Below the pieces are notes generated by a model. The model saw only the letters and a list, made by a program, of their open reading frames with translations. It was not told the origin of the DNA and made no database searches. This document shows, one piece after another, positions 1-5,164 of a stretch of DNA of 8,474 nt (its first letter is position 1; each line of letters starts with the position of its first letter). This DNA comes from Acidobacteriota bacterium (GTDB taxonomy: Bacteria > Acidobacteriota > Terriglobia > UBA7540), in NCBI GenBank assembly GCA_021828245.1, contig JAKASC010000098.1, forward strand, positions 1-8,474, written 5' to 3'. The translations under genes and the position numbers were made by a program.

Positions 1-120
1 ATGGTGTGTTTCGTCAACGTCGAAAGCGTGGATCGAATCATCTATGCCATCTTCAATGGCTACAACGAAAAACATGAATGGCGGAACCGTACCCTCCGCC
101 TTTTTACACAAGCAGCTTGA
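1..120 (+). other. left-edge stretch, possible gene fragment
   Basis: Bases 1-120 are open in the first forward frame, ending in TGA at 118-120 (39 codons, reading MVCFVNVESVDRIIYAIFNG and on). Its first 22 codons favour C or G in third position, as the real genes here do, so it could be the C-terminal end of a gene that begins left of the window. The complementary strand is also open from an ATG at 75-73 leftwards (MFFVVAIEDGIDDSIHAFDV and on), which could be a gene start reading out of the window. A terminator-like hairpin lies at 80-105, inside the forward frame, which argues against that frame being the true 3' end. I do not recognise either peptide and cannot choose between them. Confidence 0.2.
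80..105 (+). terminator. probable rho-independent terminator
   Basis: GGCGGA (80-85) pairs perfectly with TCCGCC (95-100) around a 9-nt loop and is followed directly by five T residues (101-105). This is the expected order for an intrinsic terminator of rightward transcription. The stem is short, though five of its six pairs are G-C. It would end a transcript entering from the left edge and insulate the gene at 195. Confidence 0.5.
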
Positions 121-143
121 CGTCACCGCGTCACGGAATGGGT

Positions 144-172
144 TTGATTTTAGGTGGCGATAGGCGTACATT
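144..172 (+). promoter_or_regulatory. candidate sigma70-type promoter for the first coiled-coil gene
   Basis: TTGATT (144-149) and TACATT (167-172) each match four of six consensus bases and are separated by exactly 17 nt. Transcription would begin near 179, giving a leader of about 16 nt before the ATG at 195, with the ribosome site GAGGG at 184-188 inside it. The promoter follows the terminator at 80-105, which suits the start of a new transcription unit. Confidence 0.4.
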
Positions 173-194
173 GGCGGTAGAAAGAGGGTAGCTT

Positions 195-854
195 ATGAGA
201 CGAGCGATGCAAAAAGCGTTCATGGGATCAGTAGGAATCACGCTCACGGCCGCGGTGACTTGGCTGGGTGCCGGGCCGTTGCTTGCCGGACCGTTGGGCG
301 CCTTCGCCAGCTCTGGCGGTTCGTCAAAGCTTGTCCTGCTTGCGCAGAATGCGCCGTCAAGCTCGAACCCTTTGCCTTCGCTTGGAGAGTTGGCGCGCAA
401 ACTGCGGCAGGAACGCGAGGCGCAGGGCACGAAAGCGGTGAAGGTCTATACCAACGATACGATTCCTCAGCATGGCGGGTTGGCGCTGACGGTTGCCACC
501 CCTAAGTCTTCCCCAAGCGGGACGAGCAAATCAAAGCCGGCCGCTCAAACTTCTAAAAAGCACGGCGAGGCTTATTTCCAGAAACGGGCGAAGAGAATTC
601 GCAGCGATTTGAATCTCCACGAACGCGAACTTGCCGTGCTCAAGCAGCAACTCGCACAAGCCCAGATCACCTATTACCCCAATCCTCAGAAAACCTTGCA
701 GGAAGAAAGCGGTCCGGGCTTTCAATCGAGTGCCAACAAACTACGGCAGGAGATTCAGAGTAAAGAGGCGCAGATTGCTGCGGATCACAAGGCCATGCAG
801 GAACTTGAGCAACAGCTTCAGCGCGAAGGGGGAGATCCGGGATGGATCCGCTGA
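195..854 (+). CDS. exported coiled-coil protein with TNDTIP motif (paralogue A)
   Basis: Function unknown; 219 residues. The ATG at 195 has GAGGG six bases upstream. The N-terminus (MRRAMQKAF, then a hydrophobic stretch to about residue 31) looks like a signal peptide. The cleavage site is unclear: LLA-G at 31, or the later LLA-Q at 50. Residues 62-91 carry the motif SLGELARKLR...VKVYTNDTIP, 24 of 30 identical to the neighbouring protein at 969-1610. A Ser/Pro/Lys-rich linker follows (about 92-122), then a charged helical segment (126-159) beginning with YFQKRAKRIR, a short break containing YYPNP, and a second helical segment (179-212) ending GGDPGWIR. The charged, Gln/Glu-rich pattern suggests a coiled coil in the periplasm or cell envelope. 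From memory, proteins with this N-terminal motif recur in Acidobacteriota; I know of no assigned function. It is the first gene of a probable two-gene unit. Confidence 0.85.
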   Translation: MRRAMQKAFMGSVGITLTAAVTWLGAGPLLAGPLGAFASSGGSSKLVLLAQNAPSSSNPLPSLGELARKLRQEREAQGTKAVKVYTNDTIPQHGGLALTVATPKSSPSGTSKSKPAAQTSKKHGEAYFQKRAKRIRSDLNLHERELAVLKQQLAQAQITYYPNPQKTLQEESGPGFQSSANKLRQEIQSKEAQIAADHKAMQELEQQLQREGGDPGWIR

Positions 855-883
855 CTTCGCGGAGGCCACACGTCGCCGCGAAG
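855..883 (+). terminator. stem-loop immediately after paralogue A stop codon
   Basis: CTTCGCGG (855-862) is the exact reverse complement of CCGCGAAG (876-883), with a 13-nt loop. The stem starts on the base after the TGA stop (852-854). No T-run follows, so it is not a standard intrinsic terminator. It may instead protect the 3' end of the upstream message or reduce read-through into the gene at 969. Confidence 0.4.
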
Positions 884-957
884 CGCCTATCTCGCCCACC
901 GTGTTTGGAACAAGGGGGCGTATTTGCCGGGTTCAACGAGTGATGAAGAGATAGAGC

Positions 958-963
958 GAGGTG
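958..963 (+). promoter_or_regulatory. ribosome binding site deciding the paralogue B start
   Basis: GAGGTG is five bases before the ATG at 969. No comparable site precedes the upstream in-frame TTG at 924, and the 15 extra residues that start would add are charged and would displace the signal peptide from the N-terminus. Confidence 0.6.
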
Positions 964-968
964 AGCCG

Positions 969-1610
969 ATGAGACGCTTAATATCGTACGGTGTGATGCT
1001 GCTGATGGTCAGCTTCTTCCTCGTGCCGATGGTGGCTCGAGGTCAATCCTTGGGCGAGATTGCGCGCAAGCTGCGCGCCGAGCGGCAAGCGGAAGGTAAA
1101 AAGCCTGTGAAGGTTTACACCAACGATACCATTCCCCACAGCCCCGCTTCGCAGCCCGCCACACCCGAAAGCGCCACGGCCTCAACGCAGGGTACGGCCG
1201 CCTCGGGCCCTCAATCCTGGAATCCGGCCATCGGCTTGGCGCAGAAAGCGGCTCAAACCGCCTCCAATGCCGGCAGTTCGACGCTCGGCACCGTCATGGG
1301 CTCGTCGGCTCAAAGCAAGATGAAAACCAAGGCGTATTGGCAAGCCCGGTTCAGACAGGCGCGAGCTCGCCTGGCGCGCGCCAAAGAGGAACAAACGCTC
1401 GACCAGAACGAGCTCAGCCTCCTTCAGCTTCAAAAACAACAAACCCTCAACCCAAACCTCATCTCGACGCTTAGCAAGAAAATCGCCGCCAAGCAGAGTG
1501 ATCTGGCCGAAAAAGAAGCGGCAACGGCCAAGGCTCAGAAAGCGCTCGACGAGCTCAAACAGGAGTTCAAAGCCAGCGGTGCCCCCGCCGACTGGAGCGA
1601 AACCCCTTAA
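969..1610 (+). CDS. exported coiled-coil protein with TNDTIP motif (paralogue B)
   Basis: Function unknown; 213 residues. The ATG at 969 is preferred to a TTG at 924 because it has GAGGTG (958-963) five bases upstream and yields a clean signal peptide: MRRLISYG, a hydrophobic core, and likely cleavage after about residue 25 (VARG-QS). The mature protein opens with the 27-56 motif SLGEIARKLR...VKVYTNDTIP shared with paralogue A. An Ala/Ser/Thr/Pro-rich linker follows (57-117), then a long helical region (about 121-203) starting YWQARFRQARARL and ending in SGAPADWSETP. Both paralogues end in a G-x-P-x-W type tail, but the tails and helices otherwise differ clearly, so the duplication is probably old. 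The gene lies 114 bases after paralogue A. Its stop overlaps the stop of the convergent menG by four bases. Confidence 0.85.
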   Translation: MRRLISYGVMLLMVSFFLVPMVARGQSLGEIARKLRAERQAEGKKPVKVYTNDTIPHSPASQPATPESATASTQGTAASGPQSWNPAIGLAQKAAQTASNAGSSTLGTVMGSSAQSKMKTKAYWQARFRQARARLARAKEEQTLDQNELSLLQLQKQQTLNPNLISTLSKKIAAKQSDLAEKEAATAKAQKALDELKQEFKASGAPADWSETP

Positions 1611-2365
1611 CGCGGCTTCGAGCCTACGTGCAAAGCGGCCACTCCCCAGCTTAGGTTGCGATAGCGAACATTGATGAAGCCTGTAGCCTGCATGAGCCTG
1701 ACCAGAGCATCCTGATCCGGAAAGCGCTCTACGGAGTCAGGCAAGTAGCGGTAGGAAGCTGCATCGCCGGAAATCCATCCCCCGAGCCGTGGAAGAATGC
1801 GGCGGAAATAGAAGCGGAACAGCGGTCCGATCACGGCACTCCGCACGCGGGAGAATTCCAGGAGGGCCACCGTCCCACCTGGCTTGAGGATGCGATACAT
1901 TTCCGCCAGCCCGTGGCGGTAATTGGCGAGATTGCGAAACCCAAATGCCACTGCCACGGCGTCGAACCGGTCGTCTGCGAACGGCAAACGGAGAGCGTCG
2001 GCTTCAACAAAAGCTAAGCGCGGCAGGCCGGCAGACTTTTCTCTTGCACGTGCCAGCATGGGATGGCAGAAGTCCACGCCAACCACCTGCCCGGCCGAAC
2101 GCCGCGCCAGCGCCAGCGACAAATCGCCCGTGCCGCAGCACAAGTCGGCTACCACGGATTCCGGCCGCGCCAAATCCACGGCCAGGGTGTTGGCCGTCGC
2201 ACGGCGCCACAGAATATCCGTCCCCAGTGAGAGGAAGTGGTTCAAAAAATCGTAGTGCCGTGCCACTCCGGCGAACATCCGCCGCACCTCGGCGGCGGTG
2301 GAAACTGGGTCGTCGGGACGGCCCAGCGGACTCCCGGCGTATGGCGGCTCTATCTGGTTGGTCAC
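1607..2365 (-). CDS. menG: UbiE/MenG-type demethylmenaquinone methyltransferase
   Basis: A SAM-dependent C-methyltransferase that converts demethylmenaquinone to menaquinone (or the matching ubiquinone precursor) at the cytoplasmic membrane; 252 residues, the usual family size. The reading frame extends upstream, but the GTG at 2365-2363 is chosen because it overlaps the aroB stop as GTGA. Family marks, numbered from this start: YDFLNHFLSLG (38-48), the glycine-rich SAM loop DLCCGTGDL (74-82), an acidic residue after the second strand in VGVDF, AFGFRNL (140-146), RILKPGG (158-164) and SYRYLPDSVERFP (204-216). In a menaquinone-based lineage the MenG role is more likely than UbiE; the sequence alone does not separate them. 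It is second in an operon with aroB, which supplies the shikimate route to chorismate, the precursor of the quinone ring. Confidence 0.92.
   Translation of the reverse strand: MTNQIEPPYAGSPLGRPDDPVSTAAEVRRMFAGVARHYDFLNHFLSLGTDILWRRATANTLAVDLARPESVVADLCCGTGDLSLALARRSAGQVVGVDFCHPMLARAREKSAGLPRLAFVEADALRLPFADDRFDAVAVAFGFRNLANYRHGLAEMYRILKPGGTVALLEFSRVRSAVIGPLFRFYFRRILPRLGGWISGDAASYRYLPDSVERFPDQDALVRLMQATGFINVRYRNLSWGVAALHVGSKPR
2362..2365 (-). promoter_or_regulatory. GTGA stop/start overlap coupling aroB to menG
   Basis: Read on the minus strand, the four bases are GTGA: the last three form the aroB stop and the first three the menG start. This arrangement allows a terminating ribosome to re-initiate, keeping the two enzymes in step. 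Confidence 0.7.
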
Positions 2366-3444
2366 GGAATCGCTCGCCGGAGATCGCGAAAGGCGGCGGC
2401 AGCCGTCTCGAGAGGAACGTCGGACATGATTCGCACCTTGCCGATTCGCTCCGGCACAACCCAATGCACCTGTCCGCGAACGGTTTTTTTGTCGTGGCCC
2501 AGCAGGTGGAGGACGCGCGCCGGGCGTAGGTCGGAAATGGACGGCAGCGGACCTATTTGCCGGACCAGTTCGCGGATGCGTAACCCTTCATCCTTCGCCA
2601 AAACGCCCAAACGCTCCGCCAGATAGGTGACCCCCAGCAAACCCCATCCGACGGCCTCGCCGTGCAGAAGTCGCCGATAACCGGTTGCCGCCTCGATCGC
2701 GTGGCCGAAGGTGTGCCCCAAATTCAAAACCCGCCGAAGATCCGATTCGCGTTCGTCCCGATTGACGATTTTCACCTTCACCTGAGCGGCACGGGCAATC
2801 AACGGTTTTAGCGAGGTCGCGTGCTCAGGCCGGAGCGTCGTCAGAAGGCGTTCTAAATCGGTGAAAAAGGCCGGCCCGGAAAGCAGGGCGTGCTTGGCTA
2901 CCTCATAAAAGCCGGACCGGAACGTCCTCAGCGGCAGCGAACTCAACACCATCGGTTCAGCCAACACCATGCGCGGCGGGTAAAACGTGCCGACGAGGTT
3001 CTTGGCAGCACCGACGTCCACGGCTGTTTTGCCCCCGATAGCGCTATCCACCTGCGCCACGACCGTGGTCGGCACCTGAAGGTAATCTATCCCGCGCATG
3101 TAGGTGGAAGCCACAAACCCGCCCAGGTCGCCGATGACGCCGCCGCCGAAGGCTATCAACAGCGAGCGCCGGTCAGCGCCCCACGCGGCCAGCTTCAAGG
3201 CAATGCGTTCAACGCGGGCTAAGGATTTCGAGGCTTCGCCGGAGGGCACGTGGATCACGCGCGCCGACTTCAATTTGCTGGCGCGAAAAAACGCCCTGCC
3301 CCATCGCCGCCACAAGGCAGGTTCAGTCAGGATAAAAACGGAAGAGTAAGCTTCGAGCGCCGCCGAATCCAGCGCGCTCCACGCACCGCGACCCACGACG
3401 ATGCTGTAACAGAAGTGTCTGGACTTTACGGTCAGGCGTTCCAT
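2362..3444 (-). CDS. aroB: 3-dehydroquinate synthase
   Basis: The second step of the shikimate pathway: NAD- and metal-dependent cyclisation of DAHP to 3-dehydroquinate in the cytosol. The protein has 360 residues, normal for the family. Visible marks: SGEASK (68-73), the NAD-binding GGGVIGDLGGF (100-110), VPTTVVAQVDSAIGGKTAV and the following KNLVGTF, EVAKHALL with metal ligand Glu181, LGHTFGHAIE with His248, LHGEAVGWG with His261, and DKK (318-320). All expected ligands are present, so it should be active. The ATG at 3444 is chosen because MERLTVKSRHF fits a natural N-terminus. GGAGGA lies 12 bases upstream, which is rather far. A TTG at 3477 would add 11 residues and place that site inside the gene. 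It is translationally coupled to menG by a four-base overlap. Confidence 0.95.
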   Translation of the reverse strand: MERLTVKSRHFCYSIVVGRGAWSALDSAALEAYSSVFILTEPALWRRWGRAFFRASKLKSARVIHVPSGEASKSLARVERIALKLAAWGADRRSLLIAFGGGVIGDLGGFVASTYMRGIDYLQVPTTVVAQVDSAIGGKTAVDVGAAKNLVGTFYPPRMVLAEPMVLSSLPLRTFRSGFYEVAKHALLSGPAFFTDLERLLTTLRPEHATSLKPLIARAAQVKVKIVNRDERESDLRRVLNLGHTFGHAIEAATGYRRLLHGEAVGWGLLGVTYLAERLGVLAKDEGLRIRELVRQIGPLPSISDLRPARVLHLLGHDKKTVRGQVHWVVPERIGKVRIMSDVPLETAAAAFRDLRRAIP

Positions 3445-3916
3445 CAGAGCGCTGCATCCTCCCAGTAAGCGAAACAATTAACATACCATCATTGCTCGGC
3501 AATGTCTGGCCGACCCGAACGGCCAAGTCGCACGCCCAGCGCTTCAACATTTCGTGCTGAAAATTGAAGTTGAAAACGTGCTTGGCCCCTCTTCAGCAGG
3601 TTTGGTTTCGGACCTTTCCCCGCTCCCCCTGAGATCTTCGCTGCCTCGACGGCCTCCCTGCCGGTCATCCTCCCAGCCCGGCGCAGGCCAGCCGCGCCGA
3701 TGGCAAGAGCCACCCTTTCTCGGCGTCAGATTTTATGTGCAGTGCCTAAAGGCGGGCGTGTCGCATTAGCTTGCCGGCCAGCCGATAGAACTTCCAGCGC
3801 GGCGTTGCCAGCGACAGACGCGGATGCATGACGGCCAACCTTCTTATGCTTCACTCGCCGTGGTTCATTGCTGAGTCGGGTGGCACAAACTGGGGCGCAA
3901 AGCCGGCCGCGGCGAG
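3445..3916. other. gene-free stretch between aroB and the BON lipoprotein gene
   Basis: No frame here looks like a complete gene; the short open frames lack recognisable domains and ribosome sites. The part next to aroB is its leader. It contains two small perfect inverted repeats: CATTGC/GCAATG at 3490-3504 and TGGCCG/CGGCCA at 3507-3525. I found no aroB promoter better than a weak TTGCCG with TTAATT at 15-nt spacing. The part next to the lipoprotein gene (about 3746-3898) contains a possible transposase remnant. No T-run terminator is visible for the lipoprotein gene. Confidence 0.5.
3746..3898 (-). pseudogene. possible decayed transposase C-terminus
   Basis: On the minus strand the frame 3850-3749 reads 34 codons without a stop, ends in TAG (3748-3746), and contains PRWKFYRLAGKLMRHARL. 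A basic helix ending in RHAR is, from memory, typical of the C-terminal tail of IS1380-type DDE transposases. The same frame continues upstream as APQFVPPDSAMNHGE (3898-3854), but with an in-frame TGA at 3853-3851, so it is broken. An A/T-rich block at about 3540-3585 could be the terminal region of such an element, but I found no second end and no target duplication. The family assignment is tentative; the stretch could be ordinary spacer that reads suggestively. Confidence 0.25.
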
Positions 3917-4927
3917 TCAAGGATTCGAGGTCACGGCCAGGGGTTGGCGAAGCGTGAAATTAATCTTGGTTTCCGAAGGTATGACGGCCTCCTGCGCATG
4001 GGTAGTTTCCTGAACGGCCGTCCCCGCGCCGGCTCCTACAGCGGCACCAATGGCTGCACCCTTGCCGTGACCAGCGAGGGCGCCAATCAGCGCGCCCAGT
4101 GCCGCGCCGCCGCCGATCGTTTCAGCGCTGCGCTTGCCCCGCGAGGCTCCCTGAACCAAGTAGGCGGAAGAAACCACAGGATATTTGACTCCTCCTGCGG
4201 AAACACTGACGAGCTTCAACTGGACCTCCGAGCGGCCCTTGATGTGGCCGGCGCTGGCAACTTGTGTCACCCGCAATTCAGCATTCGCGTCCTGGGGAAT
4301 GACAACCTGCCCACTCTGAATCACAGGCGCTGCGATGCTGGCGTGAATAATATCCCCCACATGATTTTTCGCGGAGTCCACCTGGTCAATTGTTCGGACG
4401 CTAATGGACGTTCCCGCCGGCAGGGTGATGGTGACGGGCTGGGGCGGTGGAGCTGGAGCGGAGGATGCGGCTGGCTGTGCAGCCGTCGGGCTCTCGGTGG
4501 GAGCGGATGACTCCGCCGCTGAGCCGGCGGGCGCCCCTGCCGCCTGGCTCGAACGCCTTCGGACTTGTCGCGAAGGTTCGCGCGGGACGGGCGCAGGATT
4601 GGCCTCCGCCTCGCTCGCGCGAGAAGAGGAACCGACGGCGAGCTCATCAATGACCTGCTTCACCCCGCTGACCGAATTGGCCAGTTGCTCGGCCTGCGCC
4701 TTTTCACCGCTACTCGACACCGTACCCGACAGTACGACCACGCCTTTCTGCGAAACCACTTGGATATTCTCCCGCTTCAACTGTGGGTCCTGAAACAACT
4801 TGGCCTGAATAGCGGAGGTAATCGCGTTGTCGTCCGGGGTTTGAGCACTGTGGAAGTAACTGCACCCCGACATGGTTAGAAGAACACCCACGATCAAGGT
4901 CGCCGAACGGAAATTGCGTCTTGGCAT
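3917..4927 (-). CDS. BON-domain lipoprotein with glycine zipper
   Basis: A probable envelope lipoprotein of 336 residues, function not established. The ATG at 4927 has AAGGAG six bases upstream; the open frame extends to 5038, but without a signal sequence. Residues 1-21 form a lipoprotein signal ending LLTMSG-C with Cys22 as the lipidated residue (Met at -3 is slightly unusual). A BON domain, associated with membrane or phospholipid binding, spans about 33-98 (AITSAIQAKLFQDP, then VVSQKGVVVLSGTVSS and GVKQVIDEL). A Pro/Ala/Ser-rich linker follows (99-164), then a beta-rich domain (165-262, beginning VTITLPAGTSISVRTIDQVD), a glycine zipper (about 272-305, GALIGALAGHGKGAAIGAAV), and a closing strand IPSETKINFTLRQPLAV (316-332). 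The glycine zipper suggests membrane insertion or oligomerisation. The gene is alone on its strand, divergent from the glycosyltransferase cluster. Confidence 0.88.
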   Translation of the reverse strand: MPRRNFRSATLIVGVLLTMSGCSYFHSAQTPDDNAITSAIQAKLFQDPQLKRENIQVVSQKGVVVLSGTVSSSGEKAQAEQLANSVSGVKQVIDELAVGSSSRASEAEANPAPVPREPSRQVRRRSSQAAGAPAGSAAESSAPTESPTAAQPAASSAPAPPPQPVTITLPAGTSISVRTIDQVDSAKNHVGDIIHASIAAPVIQSGQVVIPQDANAELRVTQVASAGHIKGRSEVQLKLVSVSAGGVKYPVVSSAYLVQGASRGKRSAETIGGGAALGALIGALAGHGKGAAIGAAVGAGAGTAVQETTHAQEAVIPSETKINFTLRQPLAVTSNP

Positions 4928-4933
4928 ATCCAA

Positions 4934-4939
4934 CTCCTT
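4934..4939 (-). promoter_or_regulatory. strong ribosome binding site of the BON lipoprotein gene
   Basis: AAGGAG on the minus strand, six bases before the ATG at 4927. It fixes the start and excludes the upstream in-frame start at 5038. Confidence 0.75.
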
Positions 4940-4954
4940 GACTCTCGACTTAGC

Positions 4955-4980
4955 TTCCCAGCCGGCCTTCCGGCTGGGGA
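4955..4980 (-). promoter_or_regulatory. leader hairpin upstream of the BON lipoprotein gene
   Basis: CCCAGCCGG (4957-4965) and CCGGCTGGG (4970-4978) form a perfect 9-bp stem with a 4-nt loop. One wobble pair and one A-T pair can extend it to 4955-4980. In the minus-strand transcript it lies about 15 bases upstream of the ribosome site, inside the predicted leader. No T-run follows, so a terminator is unlikely; a role in message stability or translation is more plausible. Confidence 0.45.
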
Positions 4981-4996
4981 TTAGCAGCCTTTGCTG

Positions 4997-5025
4997 AATG
5001 TAGCCCTTTCTTCGGGTGAAGTCCA
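4997..5025 (-). promoter_or_regulatory. candidate promoter of the BON lipoprotein gene
   Basis: On the minus strand TGGACT (5025-5020) and TACATT (5002-4997) each match four of six consensus bases with exactly 17 nt between them. The start would fall near 4990, giving a leader of about 60 nt that includes the hairpin at 4955-4980. The -10 hexamer is the same as in the candidate promoter at 144-172. Confidence 0.35.
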
Positions 5026-5027
5026 GC

Positions 5028-5039
5028 GTTGCCGGCAAC
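5028..5039. promoter_or_regulatory. 12-bp perfect palindrome, possible operator
   Basis: GTTGCCGGCAAC is its own reverse complement. It sits two bases from the proposed -35 box of the lipoprotein gene and about 50-60 bases upstream of the proposed start of the divergent glycosyltransferase transcript. A dimeric regulator bound here could act on both. The right arm can also pair as TGCCGG/CCGGCA (5030-5044), so an RNA role is an alternative. Confidence 0.3.
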
Positions 5040-5076
5040 CGGCAGTTGGAATTTTCGGAGTCACTTGGTCCAACAA

Positions 5077-5085
5077 TGGTAGAAT
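5077..5085 (+). promoter_or_regulatory. extended -10 promoter for the glycosyltransferase cluster
   Basis: TGGTAGAAT combines the TGn extension with TAGAAT, a five-of-six match to the -10 consensus. I see no good -35 box at 16-18 nt, which is tolerated by extended -10 promoters. Transcription would start near 5092, leaving a leader of roughly 73 nt before the ATG at 5165. Confidence 0.4.
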
Positions 5086-5164
5086 GAGCTGGGAGGCAAG
5101 GAAACTCGTCCTTTGAGGCCAGGGCAGCACGGGTTTATCGGCCAAGACGGACCACCGGTCAATA

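Noticed and set aside
2366..2464. Longer menG reading frame starting at 2464
   Set aside because: The extra 33 residues are the shadow of aroB in another frame, while the GTG at 2365 overlaps the aroB stop and gives the normal family length.
1945..2529. Long forward open frame of 194 codons opposite menG and aroB
   Set aside because: It is Arg/Pro/Ser-rich and lies antisense to well-supported enzymes, typical of a shadow in GC-rich DNA.
3489..3713. Minus-strand open frame of 74 codons upstream of aroB
   Set aside because: No recognisable domain, no ribosome site, and a composition like spacer.
3944..4510. Forward open frame of 188 codons inside the BON lipoprotein gene
   Set aside because: It is antisense to a gene with a clear lipobox, domain order and ribosome site, and its product has no family features.
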